Of a DNA stretch of 64,000 nucleotides, positions 43,824-52,458 are shown in pieces. The notes beneath the pieces are model-generated. The model searched no databases, was not told the origin of the DNA, and saw nothing but the letters and a program-made list of their open reading frames with translations. The position numbers were made by a program, and so were the translations under genes. The DNA comes from Hymenobacter ginkgonis (lineage in GTDB: Bacteria; Bacteroidota; Bacteroidia; Cytophagales; Hymenobacteraceae). Every line of letters starts with the position of its first letter. Position 1 is the stretch's first letter. The stretch spans positions 620,001-684,000 of the forward strand of contig NZ_WQKZ01000002.1 in the NCBI RefSeq assembly GCF_009755225.1, read 5' to 3'.

Positions 43824-44579
43824 ATGGACCTGACTTACGAAGCCAAATATCATCAACTGGAAGAACAGCACTGGTGGTTTGCCAGCCGCCGCGATGCCGT
43901 GTACGACCTCATCCAGTCTTTGAAGCTGCCGCCCACGGCGGCCATCCTCGAAATCGGCTGCTCGGGCGGGCCGCTGATGCTGCGCCTGCGCGAGCAGGGC
44001 TACACCGACGTTACGGGCATTGACGTAAGTGCCTCGGCCATTGAGTTGGCCCACGCCCGCGGCGTGCCCCACGCCTCGGTGATGGACGGCGCTGCTCTAG
44101 AGTTTGCCGATGCGCGCTTCGACCTCGTCATTGCCTCCGACGTGCTCGAACACATTGAGGATGAGGCAAAAGCGCTGCGCGAATGGACGCGCGTGCTGCG
44201 CCCCGGTGGCCAGGTAATGGTGTTTGTGCCCGCCCACGCCTACCTCTGGAGCGAGCACGACGTAGTAAACCACCACTTCCGCCGCTACTCGCGCACGGGT
44301 TTGGTGGAGGCACTGCGCCGGGCGGGCCTGCGCCCCAAGCGCAGTTCGTTTTGGAACGCCGCGCTGTTTTTGCCCACCGCCGCTATGCGCCTCACCAAGC
44401 GCCTGCTGGCCGGCGGGCCCGCCACGGCAGCCAATGGCTCGACCGGCGATTTGCACCAGTTTGCCGGGCCGCTCAACCGCTTGCTGCTGGGCTGGGTGCG
44501 GGCCGAAAACTTCGTGTTGCGCCACGCCAACCTGCCCATGGGCGTGAGCGTGTTTGCCCTGGCCGAAAAACCCGCCTAG
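43824..44579 (+). CDS. Class I SAM-dependent methyltransferase
   Basis: 251 residues from ATG 43824. The Rossmann motif is LEIGCSGGPLMLRL, followed by GIDVSASAIELA and FDLVIASDVLEHIEDE (motif with acidic and His residues) and LRPGGQVMVFVPAH. Typical of family 11/25-like methyltransferases found in polysaccharide clusters. The N-terminal HQLEEQHWWFASRRD is a hallmark of the group. Likely modifies a sugar or lipid carrier; acceptor unknown. The GT2 gene starts 39 bp after its stop. Confidence 0.88.
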   Translation: MDLTYEAKYHQLEEQHWWFASRRDAVYDLIQSLKLPPTAAILEIGCSGGPLMLRLREQGYTDVTGIDVSASAIELAHARGVPHASVMDGAALEFADARFDLVIASDVLEHIEDEAKALREWTRVLRPGGQVMVFVPAHAYLWSEHDVVNHHFRRYSRTGLVEALRRAGLRPKRSSFWNAALFLPTAAMRLTKRLLAGGPATAANGSTGDLHQFAGPLNRLLLGWVRAENFVLRHANLPMGVSVFALAEKPA

Positions 44580-44618
44580 CGACCTATTATTCTGACTACT
44601 TACGCACCTTCGGCCTAC

Positions 44619-45578
44619 GTGGAGCTATCCGTCGTCATCCCGATTTATAACGAGGAAGCCAACATTGGCGAACTGCACCGGCGCCTCACGGCCCTGCTGG
44701 CGCCCATGGCCCTGCCGGGTGGCTACGAGCTGATTTTTGTCAACGATGGTTCGCGCGACCGCTCCCTACCCCTGCTGCTGGAGCTGAGCGAGCGCGACCC
44801 GGCGCACGTGCGCTACCTCAGCTTTAGCCGCAATTTTGGGCACCAGATTGCCGTCACGGCCGGCCTCGACCGGGCCGAGGGTGCGGCCGTCGTCATCATC
44901 GACGCCGACTTGCAAGACCCGCCCGAGCTGATTCCGGCCCTTTATGCTAAGTTGCACGAAGGCTACGAGGTGGTGTACGCCCGGCGGCGCTCACGCCAGG
45001 GCGAAAGCGCCGCTAAGCGCTTCACGGCGAAGGCTTTCTATCGTATTCTGCGAGCCATGACCCACGTCGAGATTCCGGTCGATACGGGCGACTTTCGCAT
45101 CATTTCGCGCAAAGTGGTGCTGGCGCTGCGCCAAATGCCCGAGCAAAATAAATTTTTGCGGGGCCAGATTTCCTGGATTGGCTACCGCCAAACCTTCCTA
45201 GAGTACGACCGTGCCGAGCGCGCCGGCGGCGTTACGGGTTATACCTATTCAAAGATGCTGCGCTTTGCCCTCGACGGCATCACGGCCTTCTCCGACGTGC
45301 CGCTGAAAGTGGCCACCGTAGGCGGCTTCGCCGTGTCGGGCGTCGCCTTTTTGGTGATGCTCTACACGCTCTACTCGCGCTTCTTCACGCACCAGTACGA
45401 GCCGGGCTGGCCGTCGCTGATGGTCAGTATCTTATTTCTGGGGGGGGTGCAGCTTATCGCCGTGGGCGTGATTGGCGAATACCTCGCCCGGCTGGGCGCC
45501 AATGTGCGCCAGCGCCCGCTCTACATCGTGTCAGAAGGCAATTTGCCGGCCCCCGCGCCCGGCACAACTGGCGCGTAG
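44619..45578 (+). CDS. GT2 glycosyltransferase with C-terminal membrane segments (GtrB/DPM-type)
   Basis: 319 residues from GTG 44619. VVIPIYNEEANI, VNDGSRDRS, the DxD block DADLQDPPELIPALY and RNFGHQIAVTAGLD match bacterial polyprenyl-phosphate hexose synthases, and the last ~90 residues hold two hydrophobic segments (about 230-255 and 267-290). It loads a sugar onto undecaprenyl phosphate at the cytoplasmic side. It probably feeds the GT-C enzymes of the region. The start lies in a run with methyltransferase. Confidence 0.9.
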   Translation: MELSVVIPIYNEEANIGELHRRLTALLAPMALPGGYELIFVNDGSRDRSLPLLLELSERDPAHVRYLSFSRNFGHQIAVTAGLDRAEGAAVVIIDADLQDPPELIPALYAKLHEGYEVVYARRRSRQGESAAKRFTAKAFYRILRAMTHVEIPVDTGDFRIISRKVVLALRQMPEQNKFLRGQISWIGYRQTFLEYDRAERAGGVTGYTYSKMLRFALDGITAFSDVPLKVATVGGFAVSGVAFLVMLYTLYSRFFTHQYEPGWPSLMVSILFLGGVQLIAVGVIGEYLARLGANVRQRPLYIVSEGNLPAPAPGTTGA

Positions 45579-45999
45579 CTACCCCTAGGCGGGTTGAGCT
45601 TTGCTGCTGAGCTTCTGCCCATTATAAGGGGTAGGGATAGCTGTGTGCTAGCCCCTATCGAGTGGTTTAGGTATACCTCTAGCAGGTAAGCCATCTACAT
45701 TTAGGGTCAACTCTACTTAACTCTCTGCGTTTAGTAGGAGGTAGCCCCCAAATGCCAAGGGCGTAAGTAGATATTAGTAAGCAGCTTATTAAGAGTTTTT
45801 AACCTTTTGGGCCAAAAGCAACTAGTGGTTATGCGGCGTTTTGCTGCCCCACTTGGCGCCGCATTTAGTGCTCGGGTTAGCGAGGCTTTGGGACGCTTGA
45901 TAATTGCTTTTTTCAGTACCAAAGCTTGCTACAGAAAGTAAGTAAAGAGTGGTAAATCAATTGACAGTTACGTTGCATACTAGGTTGATAGGTAGCGCT
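45579..45999. other. Intergenic region, AT-rich in its right half
   Basis: 421 bases without a supported gene. CTACCCCT (45579-45586) faces AGGGGTAG (45627-45634) right after the GT2 gene, a candidate 3' end hairpin. From 45700 on it is AT-rich and probably regulatory; no perfect -7 box. A 63-codon minus frame (45731-45922) has no recognisable features. Confidence 0.5.
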
Positions 46000-47358
46000 A
46001 TGCGGCCGGGGCGCTTGGTGCAGTGGCTGCTGCGTGGCCTGCTACTGGCGCTGGTGAGCCTAGCTGGTGGCCCGGCCACGGCACAGCCCCTACCCCCCGC
46101 CGTGCCAGCCGACACAATGGCCCCGGTTTCGCCCGCGCTGGTGCAGCACTTTTTGGCGCGCTCGCTGTCGGTGCCTGGCTTGGTGGCTCCCAGTGTGCCG
46201 GCTGCCCAGCGCCGCGAATTGCTGCTGTGGGCGGGCGGCGTGGGCACCCGGCTGGCTGGCCGGCTGGGGGGCTGGTTTTATACCCCCGAGTCGGAGGAAG
46301 ACGCCCAGGTTATCATCGATACTTTGCGGCAGAGCATTGAGGTGCTGCACGCCCAAAGCCCGGATATTGCGGCCCAAGGCTGCATTTTTGAGATTGTGTG
46401 GCCGCACGTAAGCCGGCTGGCGGTGCCCAACCGCCTGCGCGCCACGTTTGGCGAAGACACGCTGCAGGTGCCCAAGCGCAACTTCCGCTTCGCCGACATG
46501 ATGTACCCCGACTACTTCGGCGAGGACAATACCCAGCGCTACCGCTGGGACGAGCGCCCCCCCGGCCAGGCCCCCGGCACCCCCGACCTAACGCAGCCCG
46601 AAGCGCAGCTGTGGTTTTATTATTGCGCAGTGCGCCAAATCGATGCGGGTTGCGAAGCGCTGCACTTTGGCCAAATCCAGCTGATGGACGACCGCGACAC
46701 GGGCCACCGTGCTTTTTGGGGCTTATTGCAGCGCATCCGGGCCTATGCCCGCACGCGCAACCGGGGCTTTGTGCTCTGCGATGCCCACACGCACGGCGAA
46801 TACTACGACCCACGCCCCAACGCGCCCCTGCCCGATTCGCTACGCCAGCTACTATTCGATTATCACTCCTTTCCGCTGCGCCCCTTCGAGGCCGATACCC
46901 TGCGCGCCGGCACGCACAGCGCGTATCTGAACGTAGATGCTACTGCCAACCCGGCGGGTGCTATTTTTCAGCGTAGCCGCGGCGGCCGGGCGCCGGGCGG
47001 GTGGCTGGTCCGCCATTTGCCGGCCCAAGCTGAGTTCGACAATGGCCCCACCGGCATACCCGATAAGCCGGGCCAGTGGCCGCTGGTTTGGGGCCGCGAC
47101 GAAATATCGTGGTTTGCCAACCAGCCCGCGGCGTACCGCAACCAGTGGCTAGTGTATGCCCAAGGCCGCATCCACGAGCTCGACCCCAATGCGTATTTCC
47201 AGCTGCCGGGCGTGCGCGGCGTGATGCTCGCCGCCTACCCCCACGAATTATATTGGGCTCCCGAAGCGGGCCAGGGCGAAACAATTCGGGCCATTTGGGC
47301 TGGCCAAACTGCCGCCGAAGCCGCCGCATTGCTGCTGGTGGGCCCGCCCGCGCCGTAG
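46000..47358 (+). CDS. Secreted protein of unknown function, possible TIM-barrel
   Basis: 452 residues from ATG 46000, giving a signal peptide ending ATAQ; the GTG at 45949 would place it behind a non-signal stretch. The body alternates predicted strands and helices: CIFEIVWPHVSRLAVP, FADMMYPDYF, LWFYYCAVRQIDAGCEALHFGQIQ, GFVLCDAHTHGEYYDPRP and GVMLAAYPHELYW. The pattern and the acidic/His residues at strand ends suggest a barrel hydrolase, but I recognise no family. It sits between a GT2 gene and a DUF2079 gene, so a glycan-related role is only inferred. Confidence 0.6.
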   Translation: MRPGRLVQWLLRGLLLALVSLAGGPATAQPLPPAVPADTMAPVSPALVQHFLARSLSVPGLVAPSVPAAQRRELLLWAGGVGTRLAGRLGGWFYTPESEEDAQVIIDTLRQSIEVLHAQSPDIAAQGCIFEIVWPHVSRLAVPNRLRATFGEDTLQVPKRNFRFADMMYPDYFGEDNTQRYRWDERPPGQAPGTPDLTQPEAQLWFYYCAVRQIDAGCEALHFGQIQLMDDRDTGHRAFWGLLQRIRAYARTRNRGFVLCDAHTHGEYYDPRPNAPLPDSLRQLLFDYHSFPLRPFEADTLRAGTHSAYLNVDATANPAGAIFQRSRGGRAPGGWLVRHLPAQAEFDNGPTGIPDKPGQWPLVWGRDEISWFANQPAAYRNQWLVYAQGRIHELDPNAYFQLPGVRGVMLAAYPHELYWAPEAGQGETIRAIWAGQTAAEAAALLLVGPPAP

Positions 47359-47420
47359 TTTTGGGCGGGGTTGTTTGCATGAAGTAGGCAGCTGCGCGTC
47401 CAATACTTTTACGTTTTGCT

Positions 47421-48962
47421 ATGCCTGCTGGTGTTTTTTCGGCCGTGCCCGCCCGGCGCTGGCGCACGGCGTTGCTGCTGTTTTTTGGGCTGTTGTACGC
47501 GCTGGTTTCGCTGGTCAATCAACTCAACTTTCGCACGGCGGCCTTCGATTTGGGCATCGCAGCCCAGGCTGTAGGAGAATTTGCCCACCTGCGCGCCCCG
47601 CGCGAAACACTGTTGCTCGACGCCCCACCGACTAATTTCCTGGCCATTCATTTCAGCCTCACGCCCGTGCTTGGGGTGCCGCTCTCCTACCTGCTGGGTG
47701 GAGCCTGGGCCTTGCTGTTGGTGCAAATAGGCGCCCTGCTGCTAGGCGCCCTGGGCGTGTGGCGCTACGCCCAAGCCCAGGGTGCCAGCCCGCGCGAAGC
47801 CAACTGGGCGCTGGCCTTCTTTGCGGGGCAATGGGGTATTTTTTCGGCGCTAAGCTTTGACTATCACGATAATGTGGTGGGCGCCATGGCCCTGCCCTGG
47901 CTAGCGCTGTGGGTGCACCAGCGGCGAGGGGGTAGGGCCTTGACGGCCGCCATTTTCTTGCTGGTAAGCAAGGAAAATATGGCGCTGTGGCTGGCTTTTG
48001 TGCTGCTGGGCCTGGCTTGGCAGCAGTGGCCGCGCCGGGCGGTAGCCAGCTGGCTGGTGCTGGGTGCGGTAGCGGCGGTGGGGTACTTTCTGGTTATTAC
48101 GCACTACGTGATGCCGGCCCTCGACACTACGCACCGGCCCTTCACCCAAATAGTGCGCTATGCGCACCTGGGCGCTAGCCTGCCGGCTGCCGTGGCCAAT
48201 GTGCTGAGTCACCCAGCGTTGCTGTGGGCCACGCTGTTTCAAAACACGTTGCCCGATGCCAATTTTGACTACATCAAGCTGGAGCTGTGGGGTGCCCTGC
48301 TAGTATCGGGCGGCTGGGCGCTGCTACGTCGCCCCTGGTACGCATGGATGTTGCTGCCCATTTTGGGCCAGAAGCTGCTGGCCAATGACTATGCGCTGTG
48401 GGGCATCAACGGGCAGTATTCCATTGAGTTTGCGCCGGTGCTGGCGCTGGCCGTGGCCGATGCGCTGCGGGCCACCCGCCCAGTGGGCGAGGCTTTTCGG
48501 CGGCGAGCCTGGGCGGGCGCGCTAGCCGGGGTGGCGGTCTTTACCATCGTCACGCTCTACACGCGGCGCAGCGAGTGGTATAATAAGGCCAGCGCTAATT
48601 TCTTGACGGGCCGCCATTACCGTTCGCCCTACCCCAGTCGGGCGGGCCTGTACGCTGCCCTAGCGCGGGTGCCAGCCGGGGTGCCACTCAGCACCACATC
48701 GAGCTTGGTACCGCACCTGCTCGACCGGCGCGACTTGTTCCTGTTCCCGGTGCTGCGCACGGCGCGGCTGGTGGCCCTGCTGCGCGAACCCGACGACCAG
48801 AGCGCCTGGCCACTGTCGCCGGCCCAGGCCCGCCAGGCAGTAGCCCAACTGCGGGCCACCCCCGGCTACCGCGTGCTCTATGAAGATGCCCAACTACTAC
48901 TGCTGAGCCGCTCCCTACCCCCTGCCGCCGACACCACCGCTACGTGGCAGCCGCAACCCTAA
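47421..48962 (+). CDS. DUF2079 polytopic membrane protein (GT-C-like)
   Basis: 513 residues, many hydrophobic segments in the first ~410, soluble tail afterwards. AAFDLGIAAQAVGEF, NFLAIHFSLTPVLGVPLSYLL, LSFDYHDNVVGAMALPWL and LVSKENMALW are the DUF2079 signatures. The family is related to GT-C glycosyltransferases, with an acidic residue in the first loop. The role is unknown. ATG 47421 begins 62 bp after the previous stop. Confidence 0.85.
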   Translation: MPAGVFSAVPARRWRTALLLFFGLLYALVSLVNQLNFRTAAFDLGIAAQAVGEFAHLRAPRETLLLDAPPTNFLAIHFSLTPVLGVPLSYLLGGAWALLLVQIGALLLGALGVWRYAQAQGASPREANWALAFFAGQWGIFSALSFDYHDNVVGAMALPWLALWVHQRRGGRALTAAIFLLVSKENMALWLAFVLLGLAWQQWPRRAVASWLVLGAVAAVGYFLVITHYVMPALDTTHRPFTQIVRYAHLGASLPAAVANVLSHPALLWATLFQNTLPDANFDYIKLELWGALLVSGGWALLRRPWYAWMLLPILGQKLLANDYALWGINGQYSIEFAPVLALAVADALRATRPVGEAFRRRAWAGALAGVAVFTIVTLYTRRSEWYNKASANFLTGRHYRSPYPSRAGLYAALARVPAGVPLSTTSSLVPHLLDRRDLFLFPVLRTARLVALLREPDDQSAWPLSPAQARQAVAQLRATPGYRVLYEDAQLLLLSRSLPPAADTTATWQPQP

Positions 48963-49273
48963 GGTGGGGGTAGGGCTAGCTTTTTCGCTGCCCGCCTTGC
49001 TAGAGGCAGGCCAGCAGCAGTTAGGGCCCGCACTCTTGAGGCCGAGCTTGGCCGCCAGGGCGCGCGTTTCGCCAAATCCGACTGGTAAACTATTCGGGCT
49101 TGTCCGCTACAATCTTTGGGCGAAACGTAGTCCGGCACATCGGCTTTGAAAGCAGGCAGCTTCATAAAAGGCAGTTGGTTGAGAGGGAGGTACTTCGAAA
49201 TTCAAAAGTGTAGCCCTGCGCCCAACCCCGCTCCTCCTACTACCTTTGTAGCCGCCCCCTCTCGCTTTGCTCC
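48963..49273. other. Intergenic region before the nucleotide-sugar operon
   Basis: 311 bases. A GGGGTAG heptamer follows the DUF2079 stop. A 68-codon minus frame (48959-49165) has an ATG but no family resemblance; I would not call it. A full -7 match TACCTTTG is at 49241-49248, about 26 bp before the GTG at 49274. Confidence 0.5.
49241..49248 (+). promoter_or_regulatory. Predicted -7 box of the nucleotide-sugar operon
   Basis: TACCTTTG, same octamer as at ispF and the methyltransferase. It is placed about 25 bp before the first gene of a plus-strand run reaching 55522. No -33 TTG visible. Confidence 0.5.
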
Positions 49274-49873
49274 GTGGCCGAATCCGACCTTGACTTTTAT
49301 GCGCATCCTACGGCCGTTCTCGATGCGGGCTGCCGCGTGGGGGCCGGCAGTCGTATTTGGCACTTTTGCCACCTCGCGGCGGGCGCCGTGCTGGGCGAAA
49401 ACTGCTCCTTGGGCCAGAACGTATTTGTGGCCGACGGGGTGACGCTAGGCCGCAACGTGAAGGTGCAGAACAACGTGAGCCTCTACAGCGGAGTCGTGTG
49501 CGAAGACGACGTGTTCCTGGGCCCGTCGGTAGTATTTACCAACGTCCGCAATCCGCGCAGCGCCGTGCCGCGCCGGGGCGAGGCCCACTACCAAACCACT
49601 TACTTAGAACGGGGCGTCAGCATTGGGGCCAATGCGACGCTGGTGTGCGGCGTTCGGCTGGCGCGCTACGCCTTTGTGGGCGCGGGCAGCGTAGTCACGC
49701 ACGATGTGCCGGCTTTTGCGCTCGTGTACGGCACCCCCGCCCGGCAGCATGGCTGGATGAGCGCCCACGGCCACCGGCTAGCGTTTGACGAGGCCGGCCG
49801 TGCTGTTTGCCCCGAAACCGGCGAAGCATATCAACTCGATAGTATTAAAAATACCGTAACTACTATGAGCTAA
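49274..49873 (+). CDS. Hexapeptide-repeat N-acetyltransferase, WlbB/WbpD-like
   Basis: 199 residues from GTG 49274. A left-handed beta-helix runs from about 12 to 150 (SRIWHFCHLAAGAVLGENCSLGQ..., VKVQNNVSLYSGV), with FTNVRNPRSAVPRRG and the GVSIGANATLVCGV coenzyme-A region. The closest known type acetylates UDP-2-acetamido-3-amino-uronic acid in 2,3-diacetamido-sugar synthesis. The aminotransferase and oxidase partners of that route are not in this window. First gene of the run. Confidence 0.85.
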   Translation: MAESDLDFYAHPTAVLDAGCRVGAGSRIWHFCHLAAGAVLGENCSLGQNVFVADGVTLGRNVKVQNNVSLYSGVVCEDDVFLGPSVVFTNVRNPRSAVPRRGEAHYQTTYLERGVSIGANATLVCGVRLARYAFVGAGSVVTHDVPAFALVYGTPARQHGWMSAHGHRLAFDEAGRAVCPETGEAYQLDSIKNTVTTMS

Positions 49874-49927
49874 GCTAATCAGCATCAATTCCTAATCCAT
49901 ACTTTCTAATTCATAATTACCTACGAA

Positions 49928-51226
49928 GTGTACGACGAACTCCTCCGCAAAGAAGCCAAGCTGGCCGTAATTGGCCTCGGCTACGTGGGCCTGCCTATCG
50001 CCCTCGAATTTGCCAAGCAATTATCCGTTATCGGCTTCGATATCAATGCTGGCCGCGTCGAAATGATGCGCAACCACCAAGACCCCAGCGGCGAGCTCGA
50101 CAGCGACGCCTTTGAAGGCTGCGACATCACCTTCACCGACTCGCTGGAAGTGCTGCGCGAGGCACAATTCTTTATTGTGGCCGTGCCTACCCCCATCGAC
50201 GAGCACGCCCAACCCGACCTGCGCCCGCTGCTCGGCGCTTCGGGCTCGGTGGGCAAAGTGTTGAAAAAAGGTGATTACGTGGTGTTCGAAAGCACGGTGT
50301 ACCCCGGCTGTACCGAAGAAGACTGCATTCCGGTGATGGAAAAGCTGTCGGGCCTGAGCTTTCCCGGCGATTTTAAGGTGGGCTACTCGCCCGAGCGCAT
50401 CAACCCCGGCGACAAGGAGCATACCCTCACGCGCATTATAAAAGTGGTAAGCGGCTGCGACGAGGAGAGCCTCGACGTGGTGGCCAGAGTGTACGAACTA
50501 GTGGTGAAAGCCGGCGTGCACCGCGCCAGCAGCATTCGGGTGGCTGAGGCCGCCAAAATTATCGAAAACACCCAGCGTGATGTCAACATCGCGTTGATGA
50601 ACGAGCTGTCGATGATTTTCGACCGCATGAGCATCAACACCTACGAGGTGCTCGAAGCGGCCGGCACCAAGTGGAATTTCCTTAAATTTTCGCCCGGCCT
50701 AGTGGGCGGCCACTGCATCGGTGTCGACCCGTACTACCTGACCTATAAAGCCAAAGAGCTGGGCTACGACGCCAAAGTTATCCTGAGTGGCCGCACCACC
50801 AACGATAACATGGGTGCCTACATCGCCCGCAAAACGGTGCAGATGATGATTAAGAAGGGCAAGGACGTGGCTCGTAGCCGCGTGCTTGTGATGGGCGCCA
50901 CCTTCAAGGAAAACGTGGAGGACATTCGCAATTCCAAGGTGGCCGATGTCATTCAGGAGCTGAAGAACTTCTCGGTGAACGTCGACATCGTGGACCCCCA
51001 CGCCGACTCCGACGAGCTGCACCACGAGTATGGTTTCCGTCTCACGCCCGCCGACAAGATTCGCGCCGACTACGACGCTATCATCGTGGCCGTGAGCCAC
51101 AAGCCTTACTTGGAGAAAGACGAAGCGTACTTTCAATCCATCACGGCCGACAATGCCGTACTGGTCGACATCAAAGGCCTCTACCGTACCAAGCCCATGC
51201 AAGAGCTGCAATACTGGAGCCTATAA
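49928..51226 (+). CDS. UDP-N-acetylhexosamine 6-dehydrogenase, TviB/WbpO type
   Basis: 432 residues from GTG 49928. NAD motif VIGLGYVGLPIA, then ESTVYPGCTEEDCIP, GYSPERINPGD, ENTQRDVNIALMNE and the catalytic Cys263 in GGHCIGVDPYYL. These blocks match TviB/WbpO more closely than generic UDP-glucose dehydrogenases. The enzyme makes a UDP-N-acetylhexosaminuronic acid by two NAD oxidations. With the WbpP-like epimerase it gives the UDP-GalNAcA route known from Vi antigen. Confidence 0.92.
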   Translation: MYDELLRKEAKLAVIGLGYVGLPIALEFAKQLSVIGFDINAGRVEMMRNHQDPSGELDSDAFEGCDITFTDSLEVLREAQFFIVAVPTPIDEHAQPDLRPLLGASGSVGKVLKKGDYVVFESTVYPGCTEEDCIPVMEKLSGLSFPGDFKVGYSPERINPGDKEHTLTRIIKVVSGCDEESLDVVARVYELVVKAGVHRASSIRVAEAAKIIENTQRDVNIALMNELSMIFDRMSINTYEVLEAAGTKWNFLKFSPGLVGGHCIGVDPYYLTYKAKELGYDAKVILSGRTTNDNMGAYIARKTVQMMIKKGKDVARSRVLVMGATFKENVEDIRNSKVADVIQELKNFSVNVDIVDPHADSDELHHEYGFRLTPADKIRADYDAIIVAVSHKPYLEKDEAYFQSITADNAVLVDIKGLYRTKPMQELQYWSL

Positions 51227-51241
51227 TTTCAATGAAGGAAT

Positions 51242-51294
51242 GGGTGAAGGAGTAGAGCAGTGGATGATAATTTCGCTCTTCTACTCTTTCACCC
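51242..51294. repeat. Hairpin between dehydrogenase and galE
   Basis: GGGTGAAGGAGTAG (51242-51255) faces CTACTCTTTCACCC (51281-51294) with one mismatch. Short ATTCACCC repeats follow at about 51302-51317. Possible internal terminator or leader structure ahead of galE. Confidence 0.5.
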
Positions 51295-51325
51295 ATCTGC
51301 TCATTCACCCATTCACCCCTTGATT

Positions 51326-52345
51326 ATGAAAATTCTTGTTACTGGCGGTGCCGGCTACATTGGCTCCCACACCGTGGTAGAGCTTGCCCAAGCGGGCTAC
51401 GAGCCGGTTATCATTGATGATTTCAGCAATTCGAAAGAATCGGTGCTGGATGGTTTGCGCGCCATTTTGGGGCGCGATGTGCCGTGCTACCACAGCGACT
51501 GCGGCGATGCCGAATCTCTGCGCCAAGTGCTGAAGCAAGAGCCAGATATCAAGGGGGTTATTCACTTTGCGGCGTTCAAGGCCGTGGGCGAGTCGGTGCA
51601 GAAACCGCTGGCTTACTTCCACAACAACGTGGGTTCGCTCATTACTCTGCTGCAAGTAATGGCCGAATTTGGCATCGAAAACCTGGTGTTTTCGTCGTCG
51701 TGCACTGTGTATGGCATACCCGATGCGCTGCCCGTAACGGAGGCTACCCCCACCAAACCAGCCAGCTCGCCCTACGGCCGCACCAAGCAAATGTGCGAAG
51801 ACATGGTGCACGATGTATCGGCTGCGCCTGGCAATAAGCTGCATACCATTCTGTTGCGTTACTTTAATCCCATTGGGGCGCATGCTTCAGCCAAAATTGG
51901 CGAGCTGCCCCTGGGTGTGCCCAACAACCTGGTGCCGTTCATTACCCAAACGGCGGCCGGCATTCGCGAAAAGCTAACCATCTTCGGCGATACCTACGAC
52001 ACGCCCGATGGCACCAACATCCGCGACTATATCCACGTCGTAGACTTGGCCAAGGCGCACATTGTAGCTGTGCAGCGCCTGCTCGACCGCAAAGCCACCG
52101 ACACTGTCGAAACCTTCAACATCGGGACTGGCCACGGCAACTCGGTGCTGGAAGTGGTGAAAACGTTTGAACAAGCCAGCGGCCAGAAACTCAACTACAT
52201 AATAGGACCCGCCCGCCCCGGCGACGTGCCCGCCATCTATGCCGACGCTACCAAGGCCGCCGAGGTGCTGGGCTTCAAAACGGAAACCTCCTTGTACGAT
52301 TCGCTGGCCAGTTCCTGGAAGTGGCAGCAAACCCTCGGTAAGTAA
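51326..52345 (+). CDS. galE: UDP-glucose 4-epimerase
   Basis: 339 residues from ATG 51326. GGAGYIGSHT binds NAD, SSSCTVYG gives the Ser, YGRTK gives Tyr and Lys, and NPIGAHAS..GE, GTNIRDYIHVVDLA and GTGHGNSVLEVV are GalE signatures. It interconverts UDP-glucose and UDP-galactose in the cytoplasm. The upstream ATG at 51260 would add 22 unlikely residues. Third gene of the sugar run. Confidence 0.97.
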   Translation: MKILVTGGAGYIGSHTVVELAQAGYEPVIIDDFSNSKESVLDGLRAILGRDVPCYHSDCGDAESLRQVLKQEPDIKGVIHFAAFKAVGESVQKPLAYFHNNVGSLITLLQVMAEFGIENLVFSSSCTVYGIPDALPVTEATPTKPASSPYGRTKQMCEDMVHDVSAAPGNKLHTILLRYFNPIGAHASAKIGELPLGVPNNLVPFITQTAAGIREKLTIFGDTYDTPDGTNIRDYIHVVDLAKAHIVAVQRLLDRKATDTVETFNIGTGHGNSVLEVVKTFEQASGQKLNYIIGPARPGDVPAIYADATKAAEVLGFKTETSLYDSLASSWKWQQTLGK

Positions 52346-52458
52346 TCTAAGCGCACTATGCTGGGCTGGTAAAGCACCTCACTCGGTTCGCTGCTTTACT
52401 GCACTGCCTGGCCTGTTTAAGTAGGCTTCGAAATCTCCGCACGATAACTCCTAAAAAC

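Noticed and set aside
45731..45922. 63-codon minus-strand frame
   Set aside because: Lys/Arg/Ala-rich, without signal, motif or promoter; in an AT-rich regulatory stretch.
48959..49165. 68-codon minus-strand frame
   Set aside because: ATG present but no domain, no neighbours in operon and overlap with the end of the DUF2079 gene.
52340..52415. Possible further degenerate palindrome copy between galE and rfbB
   Set aside because: Only weak similarity (GTAAAGCA facing TGCTTTAC) and no core GAGCTTGCCGAAGC; kept out of the repeat family.
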